From Glossina fuscipes (lineage: Eukaryota > Arthropoda > Insecta > Diptera > Glossinidae), in NCBI RefSeq assembly GCF_014805625.2, contig NW_023998439.1, positions 588,846 through 652,845 of the forward strand: a DNA stretch of 64,000 nucleotides. The letters are read 5' to 3'. Under the pieces are notes generated by a model, which saw only the letters and a list, made by a program, of their open reading frames with translations, was not told the origin of the DNA and did not search any database. The translations under genes and the position numbers were made by a program. Shown here in pieces: positions 13,479-26,300 of this stretch; position 1 is the stretch's first letter, and each line of letters opens with the position of its first letter.

Positions 13479-14403
13479 ATATGTGCTTAGATCTATCTCC
13501 CTCCCTATGCTGTGTATATGTTGTTGCTTGAATTTTAAACAAAAATGAATGAATTCTTTTCGAGGAGTACACAAACATATGGCGGATTTACGTGTTCAGC
13601 CACATGTGCTTTGAGTACAAACGGAAATTATGAATTTCAGTTAACGGCAAAAGCGATACTATGTCGTGCATTGTTTTCTTTTTTTTTTTTTTCATTTTCG
13701 GTTTTTTTTTTTTTTTTGGTTTTTTTTTTTGTTTTCATGCTCTTTCGTTTTTAGTATTTATTCCTGTGCAACGAGCATTAAAGGAGATAACGACAACTTG
13801 ATTGCGGGATTATCTGAAAAAGCTTTGTGAGAAATAGAAAAATAGTAACGTAAAACGAAAATTGATATAAAACATCAAAGAAATCGATGAATTATTTAAG
13901 ATTACAATTCCATTAAGGGTTAAGTAATTGAAATAAACAGAATGCCAGATAGTTAGATACTCATGCACATATCATAACAACTTACTTAGTGTCACTCTTT
14001 ATAGCTTCGTAAATATAATCGTCAGGTGTATGATTCAAGAGCTCTATGGAAATTGAATATTTCGAGTTTGTGCCAAAAATGTAAATGAATTCATTTTTTA
14101 ATTGCCCATCACTTTGAGAGAATATTTTAACTTTACTCTCAATCTGAAATTTCTATGATCCGTGTGAATGTCCTAAAGTACATTAACACTGCAACGAAAA
14201 AGAAAACATATAACCTGTAACCGCCTTGAAGGTTTATATTGCAGACTTCAATGGACAAATTGACTTCTCTGAGTACTCTAACCCACTTTAATTAAGATAA
14301 GATAAGAGCGCGCTGATTCGACTGGAATGATGCGTCCATTCGCCCGTCCGTCTTTGTGTCCAGTTACAGTTCGCAATTTTCAAATGCTGCACGCGTTCTT
14401 TAG

Positions 14404-14430
14404 TTTTTTTTTTTTTTTTTTTTTTTTTTT
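14404..14430. repeat. Long poly-T tract
   Basis: About 27 consecutive T residues. Comparable homopolymers lie at 13680-13730, 23918-23936, 41512-41536, 44178-44195 and 62637-62660. Confidence 0.9.
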
Positions 14431-15291
14431 GATACAAACTAATAACTTGACAATTTGGACTGCACAGGTCTATTTTTTAACCCTTTATATGATGTAAAGG
14501 TACATTTTCCGAAGTCTTATGACAAAGGTAGATGAGCAATTTTATTAAGCGATACGATGAACAGTGATTGTTTAATAACCGGCATTGGTGACCTGTTGCC
14601 TTTCAAAATGTTTGGAAATACTTTACTTTTTAACTTACTTTACTTACTACTAACAATATTGGCAAAAATTTTCGCAGATTCCCTTATCGGCCGACGAAGT
14701 CAATTTAGAAATTCGATTAAAGTAGAACTCCTCAGTTTGAAATGCCGCATGTGTTGTTCTTGGCCATTAAACTTTATGGGGACACACAGCACTCAACTAT
14801 AAAACACCGACCGCGTCGTTGCTCTTTCATATATTTTGTAAATTATCCGCAGAGAACACATAGCTAACCGTAGGAATGCTGAGCGACTTGAACTTCGTAT
14901 GTGGTGCAAGCTTGCACAAGTCCCATAGGTTAATAGAAGCGTAGGTAAAAATTATACCAATTTTTGTTCATTTTCAGCTACGCCGTTGAAATCTTACCCA
15001 AAATTAAATTTCAAATTTCGTTTATGGTATGTCCGTCTGCCGAAAATTCGGAAATTGCCAATCATCTATAATCTGTGAATAGCGAAAGTGATTTGCTTGC
15101 GCTCTTCAATAAAAGTAACCAGAATGTTCCCTTTCGAACTCTCAGGTATTATCCTCTGGTTAAATTTAAGTTAGGTACGAGGTTGTAAGCGCCAAGGATA
15201 TCATCAAAAAAAATTTCAATAATACATTCGACTCGTTATCCTTCTGTCCGCTTTATTATCTTATTCGGATGGAAACAATCCCTTTCGCTAG

Positions 15292-15359
15292 TGTATTAAC
15301 TTTATCGTATGATACGCCAGTCCATTGTATTAACTTTATCGTATCATACGCCAGTCCAA
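15292..15359. repeat. 34-bp tandem duplication (two copies)
   Basis: Unit 15292-15325 is repeated at 15326-15359 with very few changes (TGTATTAACTTTATCGTAT...CGCCAGTCCA). The centre is CGTATGATACG in copy 1 and CGTATCATACG in copy 2, that is, the reverse complement of the first. Confidence 0.9.
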
Positions 15360-18300
15360 GTGCCGCATTCAGAAATTTCATAAAATTTAGTAGGACTCAG
15401 TCATTGGAATGAAATTGTAAATGGATTTTGATATAATCGTCCATTTGCAAATTTGCCCAATGGGTTTGTATATAATTTTTAATCTTATAAAACAATATTT
15501 CTTTTATGAAATACGAGTAATTTAAAACATTATTTTTTCCAACATGTATTTTTTTGCAATTCTATGTCAATTAATTTTCAATTACATGCTCTTCGGAAAA
15601 TTTTTTTTTAATTGAAAACAAAAATTTTTTTTAAAATATCACCAGACTGTAAAAATTACTTTATAACCGCAAACTTGAGTAACAACAACAACAACAACAA
15701 CAAGAACACAAACAACAGCAATAACAACATGAAAACATAGGAAATTAATTTTTTATTAAGATTATGTATGCACGAAGGCAGTTACGTATGCATTTTGTTG
15801 CAGATATTTTCTCATACACAGTATGTACATAATTACCATGTCGATAATAAAATTTTAATTGAATCGATGAGAAGATTGACATAAATGAAATTCACAATTT
15901 CAAAAATCGAAAAGAAAATAAAAAAAATTAATATATGAGAGTTGTGTTCAACTTGAACCGAATTCTGAACTCCTAACAGCTAAGGTAGAAAGTCCTGATA
16001 TTTACGTACCGTTAATTGAATCCATGACGCCATTCTTAGCTTCTATTCATATTAAATTTGAAATCTCTGGCCCTTATCTGTCAAAAGTCTTTTGAAGCTT
16101 GCAATTTTCTTCGCTCAACTAAGCAGATTTTCTAACTTCTTCTAGAGATCACAGCTGATTCAGAATAATTACATATATATTTCAGACATTCCAGTAGATC
16201 ATCGGGCGAAGGCCAGCAGGGCGGAAGATAGTTGGAAAGAAGGCACCAGCGGTTGGAGAATAGCGCCCACGGAGAGTAATAAGGAACGAAGCTATTTTGG
16301 AAGCAATACAGCGCAGATGCCATATGATGGATCTAAAATAGATTTTTCTCTTTTAAATATCATTCACTCCTCACTCACCAGTCACTCAAGCGATGTCCCC
16401 TAAATGCGTAATTCGATCATGGTCGGAAAGAGGTTTAGAAAAAGAAAGAGATAGCGAGGTGGCGACAGTCTAATGGATGTTTGGCCAATGGGTAAATCTT
16501 ATGTTTTCATGCAACAAGCACAAGTACTTGGCAACCATACCGATTATCTTCTCGGTCAGGTGGAGGTGGATGGGAGAAGAACGAATGCACATAGAATTTG
16601 GCCAAACGAACGATCAAAAAATGGATTGGAAAACGAGCTATTGAAGGTGTATAGTTAATAAGAAAGTTAGACAAATGAAGAGCCGTAGAGGAGTTGTGAG
16701 GATAGAAGAAAAATCAATTCAAAGCAGGCTTGAAAGGCGAATCGACCAAAGTAGCAGATAAACGCGGGATAAGACATATATAGATTAAGTAAGTACAGGC
16801 CAAGCCACGGAGGCAGATATGTACGATTAGAACGCTGACGAGCGATGTACTAAATAGCCGTAAAAATGGCGGGTAAAAATGGGCCAAGCTGTTGAATCGG
16901 AAGAGAATTACAAAATCCATTCGTGATCTCAATTTGATCAAAAAATGCGCCCGTTACTATGAAAACTATATATATATATATATATATAAATATCACAAAT
17001 CAAGTAACGAAATAAACATATAATCCTTCATTTAAGTGCAAAATATAATAATAACAACAAGATAGCTAGACATGCCTACACATTTATGCCAATGATGATA
17101 TCAAGTTATATTAACAGCAACAACAACAACAGCATGAAAAGCACACTGATTGTTTTACGTTAGTTCATATGAAAAAAAAAAGAAGAAAGGGTAATGAACG
17201 TTAGACAACATGCCGACATCTTCATTTAATGTCTCTGGCTCATCAATTTTTATTAAGTCTTCAAGCAAAATCCCAACACCTTATAAAGACTTATGATTGA
17301 GTATTAACTTGAAGTAACAAAACTGTCAACATAAAATGTGATGAGTCATTTACCTTCGGAAGAATTTAAGCTAATAATTGTGTAAAAATTTTTTAATACA
17401 AAAAAAAAAAGAAAAAGCAAAAAAAGAAAATGGAAAATAAATGCTCTTTAAACTTTTTTAATGTATTCAATATTTAAATAATCGACACAATAGGGTCATT
17501 TTTCATCCGTAATAACATAAAGCATTTTACCGTCTTTTTATTAAAAAAAAATAAAAATAAAAAAAAAAATAAAAAATTTATATTGCAATGTCATTACAAA
17601 AATGTCCTCCATTAGCGTCTCGCATCGCAACGTTAACTTTAACATTTCCCTTATATATCTTCTCGCCGTTAATAATATCATCAATATCTGTATTCATGCT
17701 AAGTATTCATAATTTCTACGTGACGACATCACCCTTATTGCACGTAGCATAATTTACTACTTGATTATACAGCAGTACAACAGCACTTCAAGTGCACCTA
17801 AACTAAAAAGGGGCATAAAGTATTTCAGGATGCTTCTTCATCTCGTTTTAAAAGGAGGATAATCTACGTAATTATATTTATGAAAGATGCTCCTTTTATA
17901 CGTTAGAAGTTAAGCACACAAAATGCTCCGATAATCGATTAATACCGGAAATTAATGTGAATACCAACAGTTGAGAGTAATTAATATTATAAAATATGAG
18001 CATAAATATTATATAAACGACACTAATCAAATTCTAAGAAAGAAGAAGAAACCATATTAATGAGTAGTTAGTTAGTTAGTTAGTTGTTAGCGATTTCAAT
18101 AATCAATGAAAGAATTAGAAGCATTACCTTATGTAAGAAATTTTGCATACATCTTTTCCAATGACCTCATAGAATATTAATCGATTTATGGCATTTAGTT
18201 TACGTAGCTGTATGTATGTAGATCTCTTATTACAGCTGTAAAAAAAAAAGATGATTAAATCCTTATTATTATTGTCAAATGTAAGGACCGAAAAATATTT

Positions 18301-18423
18301 AAATCCCTTACATTACATTCAATATTCGCATCATTGTATATGTATACGATGTATATTTCAAGCCGTCAACCCGATCTTTCAATTAACCTTTTTTATGTTC
18401 ATGAGGAAGCATTAAAGACCCCA

Positions 18424-18905
18424 CAAAGTATATATATTCATCATCACCGTCAAATCTTGAATCGACTTAAGCATGTCCGTCCGTCTGTATATGTAAAGTC
18501 TCTTGTAAATATGCTTTAATGAAACTATCCTCAATTTCTCAATTCAACTTCTCAACTTCCTCAATTTCTTGCATACAGGTTGATATTGATAATGCGCGAA
18601 ATCGGTTGAAGGACACGCGCGCAGCACCACGTAAATTGAGAACACCTGTGTTTTTCAAAAGCAATGAAAGCAATATAGAAAAATTTGAATTCATATTTTA
18701 TAGGCGATACGGTAGCACCTGTACAAAAATGGAAAAAATTCTCCACGCCTATCCAATATTATAATGTCTCAAAGTTTAATTTTTTTTTTTTTAATACCTT
18801 TATAAGGCGCAAAAACAAGTTTCAAGAATGCCATAGTATATATAAATTTTCGAAAAGTTGCAAATTTCGAATGCGCCTAAAACATCTGTTTGTTCGTCTG
18901 TCCAC
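18424..18905 (+). mobile_element. Dispersed repeat family A, long copy
   Basis: It begins with a TATATATATTC stretch, then a GAATCGACTTAAGCATGTCCGTCCGTCTG core (18461-18489). It continues into a body aligned by eye with the reverse complement of 52740-53020: AAATTTGAA, a GGCGAT..GGTA.CACCT block, CAATATTATAATGTCTCAAA, TAAGGCGCAAAAA and CAAATTTCGAATGC occur in the same order in both. No transposase or reverse transcriptase frame is visible, so it is non-autonomous or fully decayed. Confidence 0.6.
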
Positions 18906-19216
18906 CTATCCGTCTTCCTAATCGTGTAGTAACGGTGATAAACATTCTCCCATTACAGAAAATGAAGATATCGCCTACGAATTTGCAAAAGGGTTTTGAA
19001 GCGGCCTGAAAGTTTCAGACGGCACACCTACAACTCTTACACGCCTATGCGGGAAAAACTGCTATTTATAAAATAGAAAAAATCAGTCGCGTCCACTTGT
19101 TGCTATATTTGCTTTACTATAATGATCGGAAAGAAATGGAGAGCTACGAATAAAGAGGAGCCGCAGGCTGGAGAATGTCTCCGCGATCTGTAAGTGTCTT
19201 TATCGATCGAGCTATC

Positions 19217-19360
19217 ATATTATTATTATTATTAATTTCGCCAGAGAAATAAAGTCTAAGACTAAACTCTTAAAAGCACTAGCATCTAAGGCTATCGGCT
19301 CTACCGCACTTGAGATTCGAAACCACGACCAGTGACTTGCTAGTCGAGATTCCTCGCTAT
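19217..19360 (-). mobile_element. tRNA-derived SINE with (AAT)n tail
   Basis: On the minus strand the element reads from a decayed tRNA-like head through a box B-like GGTTTCGAATCTC (19312-19324) into a short body ending in an (AAT)n tail (plus-strand ATT repeat at 19217-19234). Two other copies share the CTCGACTARCAA..GTC..GGTT stretch before box B (40560-40673 and 58645-58768), and the body/tail is shared with 58104-58165. Type III polymerase promoters with a short A/T tail are typical of SINEs. Confidence 0.55.
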
Positions 19361-20440
19361 CATAAAATTATCGAAAACTCGTAATTTCTTAATGATTTTC
19401 AAAATTCTAAACGAATAATGTTTGAATAACATTCAGTGCTGTTCTCATTTATTTCCCTAGTGTACAACTAAGTGTTGATTTTTTTCTAGACCAAGTTGGA
19501 CGATATTTTCTTTGGATTAACGAAGCAGTCTATCATTTATATGATAGCACCATAAGTTGCAAAATGTGTATGAAAGTTCTTTCCCGGTTACAAAAGTCAC
19601 GATCTCATATGGATGGATCTGTATCAAAACTTTCCCCAAAATAATGCTCAACTGCTAGCAGCATATTTGACGTCGACAAAACCTAGCCTCGTACTGATTA
19701 TCCATTGAGCAAATGAAGCATTGAGCAGAATGTTGATGGATCAAAATAAGTGACACATGCTAACTGCTTTATGAAAGCTAAAGAAGCCACAACCACACTG
19801 GGATATCTTAGTCACTAGTTGCGTAAACATAAGTAAGGGAATTATCTGGCTTCTGCGGATTCCAAATGTTCTGACGAAATGAATTCCCGCTATTCCTTAT
19901 CCTTCGGTGAAGGGTATCAAAAAAAAGAAAAACCGAATCTCATGCAAAGACAGCACTAACCACTACAAACCAAGATATATCTGAATTAAACTTCGGAACT
20001 TATCTCGTTCTTGTTAAGATAAATAGACTATGTAGAATTCTTTAAAGATTCAACGTTTGTCAGATTCCAGCAATGAATTTTTCAACATTAAAGCTTTATT
20101 ATATATAATTATAAAATATCAGCTAAGCAAATTTTCATTTAAAACTGAGTTGATATTTATAACTCAATCTAAACCAAATGCAATAAAGTAGAGTTTTTAC
20201 TTGCACGAATTGAAGTTCTAAGAAGCTTCGTATATAGTGTAAAACTAAAGTTTTATTTAAGATGACGCGGGAATAAGGAGAGTACAACCTCTTCGACAAG
20301 AACTGCAAAGTTTTTCTTTTAATAATAATTGTCATTATTATTAATAAATTTTTCTTTATTTTCAATTTAATAAAAATGCAACTAAGTCTTAGTCAATAAA
20401 CTTATACACCAGCACACATTAATTTAGTAACAAATTTAGT

Positions 20441-20466
20441 AACACATACATACATACATACATACA
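20441..20466. repeat. (ACAT)n microsatellite
   Basis: Six tetranucleotide units; another array lies near 20700-20720. Confidence 0.85.
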
Positions 20467-21624
20467 AGAGCAATCACAAAGATAAAGTTTTCTTCTTTCC
20501 ACATTTTTTTTATTTTTCTCTTTTACTTTTCACTTGCTTTACAAACACTTCATTATATGAAATAAATACATAAACAACCGTGAAAGTTGTGTAAGATTTC
20601 CCATCAAATCATCGCCATCAACATTATTCTGTTGGTAGCGAGAAGAAAAAGAGATAAGCATACATATAAACACATCTAAATATATACAAATGCATATCTA
20701 CATACATACATACATATATACACTCAAGAGTAACATCACAACATTCATCAAGAGCACGAGAAGTAGGGAGCAGTTGTTACGGTTAAAGCAAGTGATATTT
20801 AATTCTCTAAAGATTCAAAAATTTTCTTGTTGTATATCTTCCCAAGTCTAGAAAATATTGAACGCAATGAATTGCTTGATCCCAAATGCCTGTATACGCC
20901 AGCGTATGGATTAAATGAATAAAATATTATTTAAATAATCTAAGGGGCTCAATACTTTTTATTATATCGAAATATAAGGATAAACGGCATACAATATTCC
21001 CCGTCAACCGCACACATATATCTTCTAGCCAGCTGTCTACTGCTCGGTTGTGCTTATTTGTTGCAAGAATAAACTTTTTACGCTAGTATGCTGCCTTGTG
21101 TTTGAAGCGCGCTTTTACTCTACCTTTCCAATCACATACAGGTTGTTTAGTTATTTACCCTGCAGCTGTTTGTGTTGCAAATTTAAATACAGCCAAAAAG
21201 GCAAATCACAAGTAAACAAATCTAATGCAACGTCGACACATACACATGTATGTATTCGTACACGTATGTATATTTGTATATATATATATATTTAAAATAT
21301 TTTATACACATTCAAGCACTGTATAACATATATCATTTGCACATCTGTGCAAGCATTTCGTTCGCATGCTTATATGATGTTGTGTCTTTTTTTTTTTTTC
21401 CTTTCTTTTTTTCATTCTTTATCCCTTTATGAAATTTATGTTTTTTATATCTTTCTTTTTTGTTTTTTTTTTTTTTTTTGTTTTGTTTTGTTTTGTTTTC
21501 TCTTTTCCTTCAAAATTATTTATTTTTAAAATTGAAAAGCTTTCCTCTTTAGATTGTGCCTGTACCTGATTACAATATATTTGTGACCATACAAGCATAA
21601 AAATCAACATTGTTAGAGAAAGAG

Positions 21625-21652
21625 ATGTGTGTGTGTGCGTGTGTGTGTGTGT
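21625..21652. repeat. (GT)n microsatellite
   Basis: GT array with one GC interruption. Confidence 0.9.
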
Positions 21653-21889
21653 CATCAACAGATTTAACGTTCGTTTTGTACTTCTCCAAAATTTATGTCT
21701 GTTTACATATTCTTTTACAAATTAACTTTACATACATTAACATATCCTCGGGGTCAAAAATATTATACAAACGTTTTGTTCTACGCGTTGCTATTATTGC
21801 TTTACGTGCTCTCTCTCTCTGTATTTTCCCGGAAATCTTCTTCCTTTCAATATTGAAAATTGTTCAAACTTTCGACAACTAAAGGTGCA

Positions 21890-21939
21890 ATAACAACAAC
21901 AATAATAATAATAATAATAATAACAACAACAACAACAAC
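21890..21939. repeat. (CAA)n(AAT)n(CAA)n microsatellite
   Basis: Trinucleotide array: CAA units flank about eight AAT units. It is not in a recognised coding frame. Confidence 0.9.
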
Positions 21940-23163
21940 GACAAAGTCGCTTATTTCGCTATATTCATTTGATTGCTAAGGCTATACCCATACGAGTACA
22001 GAATCGCTATTTCCGTTTTACTTACTGCCACCTGCCACATGTTGTAACAGTTTTGCCTAAACACATTCTCAAATTATAATTTAATTAATTTTGAAGAATT
22101 TCCGCATATACAGATTGCATTAGTATGATTAGAATTTTAATGTTACCTTAAGCGAACAATTTCTCTACTACACTATGCTACTGTAAAGCAGCAGACGAAC
22201 AGAGTGAGTAAAGGAAACAGTAATAAATGTTTTCAATTTGACGACCTTGAGTAATGGAAATTAACTTAAAATGAATGCAAGAAAATTCGTGCTGTTCTAA
22301 AATTAACAATTTCTTAATAACATAGAGTTAAGATAATAACGATTGCTAATGGGGTGCAAGGGTGTAGAAGAGGATATAAAAATATTAACATGTATTCTTC
22401 ATCTTGAATAAGTCATATTAAAGATATATATTAGAAATGTGCACACATTTTAAATAATTTCTGGTACTTTCCATCAGTCCTTTCTTCAGTCCACATCGAT
22501 TGCGTTTAGACAGCGTTTAGACAGGCTGCTACTCATCCGCTGAAACAAATGCTAATCAAATGGGATAATTCATAGTATATATGTAGACGGGAGATTAGCG
22601 CATACTAGTTCAATTTTACTAACGCTTCCCTGACCTGCTTTGTATTACAGAAAAATACTGATGATGTTATGCTCGAAAATCATCTTTTCATCACTTACGG
22701 CATATTATGGCTGCTCACTGCAATTTCGTCAGTTTCATCAAGTGTTGTTGATTTACGCGCTTCAGCAATGATTTTGTTGGGTAAATGCAGCTTTACCTAT
22801 CTAATCCTAACATAGATAGAGCATAATGCTATACATATACAAACTTACGCGAGAATGTTAACAGTTCAGCTTGCACAATGTTTTTGTCCTCTTCAGACAA
22901 GCAAAGCGTACTCATATTTCTTCTTCTTTTTTTTTTTTCTTCTGGACAACATGTGAGATATGTATCCTCAACGTTTCTCGCAAAGTTCAGCATATTGAAT
23001 GCATAAAAAACTTTATTACTTACACTGCAGCCGCATTATGGGGTAAAAACTATCACTGCCACTTACCTTACCAACTTGATTTCAGTACTCATTGTCTATG
23101 ATAGTAACTAACGCCTCGGCACTTGTAATGCTTATGATGCCGTCAACAACTTTTGTTTACAAG

Positions 23164-23309
23164 AACTTTATTTGAATGCTGCCCAGCAAGCGTTTGATCA
23201 GCAAACACAACGAGGTCATGTAATTAGGTTACAATGTATTGACATTAGATCGATGAATAGCACACAGTATGAAGAAGCGGTTCGAAATGCAGTGAATATC
23301 GTTACAGAG
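23164..23309 (+). pseudogene. Orphan coding-like exon, SDR / ketosphinganine reductase-like
   Basis: The 146-bp open stretch translates to ELYLNAAQQAFDQQTQ followed by RGHVIRLQCIDIRSMNS and YEEAVRNAVNIVTE. The spacing of the helix, the D-[IV] strand end and the following 'Y..V..AV' helix resembles the Rossmann fold of short-chain dehydrogenases between strands 3 and 4; 3-ketodihydrosphingosine reductases are the closest in my memory. It is bounded by a plausible acceptor (TTTACAAG at 23163) and a good donor (GAG|GTAAAC at 23310). I find neither the TGxxxGIG exon upstream nor the NCAG/YxxxK exons downstream, and an N gap lies 45 bp away. It may be a misplaced contig edge, a pseudogene fragment or a lone exon of a long gene. 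Confidence 0.35.
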
Positions 23310-23354
23310 GTAAACTTCTCGACACTCTCCCTCTTTTCTACAATAATTTAATTT

Positions 23355-23364
23355 NNNNNNNNNN
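23355..23364. other. Assembly gap (10 N)
   Basis: Ten N characters. Ten is a conventional placeholder, so the true missing length is unknown. Confidence 1.
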
Positions 23365-26300
23365 TGTGGATGGTTGTGGCATGTAATTTAAAAATATCCT
23401 GGGATTCATTGTAGATTTTCAGTGCATTCAATTGTTTCGCTTTACGTTTTATACAAGCAGATAAATTGATAAAACTGAAAAAATATGTATTACAATAAAG
23501 TGAAATATATTCTGGAAATTCTATTATTTTTTTTCTTTTTTTTTAAATGATTTAAAATTTAAGGTATGTCTCCTATACAGGTAGGACCTTGATAGTCAAA
23601 ATGAAATGGAGAAAGAGATAGTGAGGAAGTGATCGCAGTTTACTGGATATCAACGCAATCGGGAAATGTTATGCCTTTGTCGGCTGAGCATTCACTGTAA
23701 GCAGTGGACAAACCGAACACTGATCTTTACCGGGACAAGCTTACATATCTACAAGAACGTACGATACGAATGGGTTCACCGACTTGTTTACCATACACAA
23801 CAACTAGTTATGTGGCAAGCTTTGTAACTATATGAACTCTGTAAAGGAACTGCCATTGCTTACCAAACGTTATAATACAGAGAAGAGATGTATAGACGCT
23901 TGAAATTTTGTTCTTGTTTTTTTTTTTTTTTTTTTTGTTGTAAAAATGTAGGTGATATTTGGCAAAAGGCTTCATTTGATTGCAAGCACATGTTATTGTG
24001 TATGTTTATAGTTTATGTTTGTTTTTAAGATTCATTTGACATATTTGTTATTTTGGTTTTATATCTGCCACTTACTTACATTGCCAAAACAAATCATTTT
24101 TGGTATATTGTCAATGTTACGGAAAGTTTGAAAATGACTTGTTTAACGTTTACAAATCATTGCTGCTAAAATGTGCCAAAAGCAGAAAAAAGCTACGCAA
24201 TGGTTATACGCAGCTTGAGCCGAACCTTTGCTACCCATCACTAATCGATTCTTAATTCGTTCTTGGCGTTGTCTTAACAAATGGTGTACGATAGCAATCA
24301 ACGAACAACTTCTCTTGGATGGGTTTACAATAATTTTCGATGGACAACAACCGTCGATCCGACAATTAGAAATTTTAGCTCCTCACTCATGTGGCTTTTA
24401 TGATTTATCTGTCATACTACTTGTTTACTTTAGAAATCACTTGATTCTCTCTCTTAATAGGCACTTTTTTACGGCACCTACTCTAAGTAAACCTCGCTAA
24501 ATTATGCGAGCATAACGAAAGAAAAATTTAAATTCTATGTGCAACATATCGGCAAAGAAACTTAATAGAATCCATTGATGATAGATATCAAATACAAAAC
24601 CAAAATCAAACTTTCGTTCACACTCAATCATCACACTCAGCTTACCGTAGCCATGGAATGCAGTAACACGTTAACACATTTGCTTGCCTGCGCGTAGCCA
24701 CATACAGTGAGCACACAAGCACACAACAAGCTATATCAATGTTTACAAGATTCCTTGTACATTGTTTTTAATACCTGACACTTAAACGTACTTAATTACC
24801 TCATATGCGCGCACAATTAAGGTTAAGCCTAGCTTCGTTCGCGTTGTGTATCAACACGTATACAAATAAAAGAATGGATTCGCATTTTTCAACCGTAATA
24901 TGTAAGGAGTTGTGACCATTGTAAACCTCTTGATTTTAACATGACATATGATGTGAACTTCAACTCCGTTCTGGAAATAAAGATTCTGCTTTGGGCGAAC
25001 TCACGGATCACCGCAGAATCTATTCGCCTACTTATCAGGGTAATGGAAGGATGGGCGACATGTGCAATTTTAAGACGCATACCAGGCTGTATCAAGGTTC
25101 ACAAGATTCCTTCGACGTTCATTTTAATAGCCAACAAAGGTTCGGCATGAGTAGCATATGCATATCCGCGTCAATTAAGGCTAAGCCAAGCTTATAGGTC
25201 TGGTGTTAAATGGCGCAGAAATGTGCGTTTAAGATTAATTAATCAAAAAAAAAAAAGTTGTGAAAATAAAGCTCAAGCATTTCGTAAGTATTTACTTTAA
25301 ATATGCATTCGGAGCCATCTACCTAACGATACTTAAACGAAAATTGTTTCTTACTAATAAACCTTTGGGTTTTTTTTCGTGTATAAAAAAACGTAAAAAA
25401 AATAGTGGAAATGCACTAAAAGCAGCTTGACAGATGGCCAACTAATATATAAATTTTACAGACACGGCAAGGAGGGAATGAGTATGTGTGAGAACTCTTT
25501 TATTGTGATAATAAGAAGCTTACTTAACCTATTTAAACAAACGTGAGGCATAGTCTATATTTGAAAGTTTAAAAATCTCTAAAGATGATTAAATATAATT
25601 ATAATTTAGTCTTGGAAAACCGTCAAATAACTACAGTTTATTTATAACTAATTGAGATCCGAAGCGTCTTGGATGGAAAGGAATTAAATTGTTGCAACAC
25701 CAAAAGCAATTGCTTAGCGCAATTGGGTCCACTTTGCTCATATCATTAACACTCAAATAATTTGTAATAAAAAGGATGCAGAATCCCTCGATCAGTACTT
25801 TCAAAATCAAGGGGAGGATCATATCAAAGCGGGTTTTTAAAGAATTGAAAAAATCTTGAAGAAGAAGAAATACAGTGACCTTGAGGCAGAATACATTGCA
25901 GAATGAGTGTTTTTTTTTTTTGTTGAACTTTCGTAAACATTGGACTTCGAAAGATAAGTAGCAGAAACTTAGATTTTAATCGAAGAAATGTCTTCCTGAT
26001 TATCTCTAACATCCTTCTTAAGAGATCACCTATGATGACTTTTTGTTTATACAACATTTCTTACTTCCCCTCACTTATATTTACCCGTTTATTTACCCGT
26101 TTTACAAAAATATTTATTCAAAATTTATCCATAAATTATTCGCAGAATTGAAAGATATATATGTATGTGATTGAATTATATGTTCCAAAGTAATCATTGC
26201 ATTCATATGCTCTTACGCGCATATTTTTACTTGCAATTGATTTAATAAAGTACACTACGAAAAAAATCATCATGAGATTTCCGTTAAAAAAAAAAAGAAA

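Larger units (their letters stand above)
13755..18423. other. Intergenic; no gene supported
   Basis: Besides the listed repeats this stretch holds (CAA)n at about 15681-15702, (TA)n at about 16967-16986, A-rich tracts at 17400 and 17545-17575, and a short GTTA array at 18068-18085. A segment at about 16431-16530 resembles 23605-23680 (gaaagagatag..gagg, then (T)GGATRT.., then a GGGaAATnTTATG motif), so both are probably pieces of one decayed repeat. Confidence 0.4.
19361..23163. other. Intergenic; microsatellites, no gene supported
   Basis: Contains (ACAT)n, (TA)n at about 21277-21291, T/GTTTT-rich runs at 21386-21500, (GT)n at 21625-21652 and (AAT)n/(CAA)n at 21890-21939. The motif GGGGCTCAATACTTTTT at 20944-20960 matches the right ends of the segments at 12256 and 51657. 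Open frames are short and low-complexity. Confidence 0.5.
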
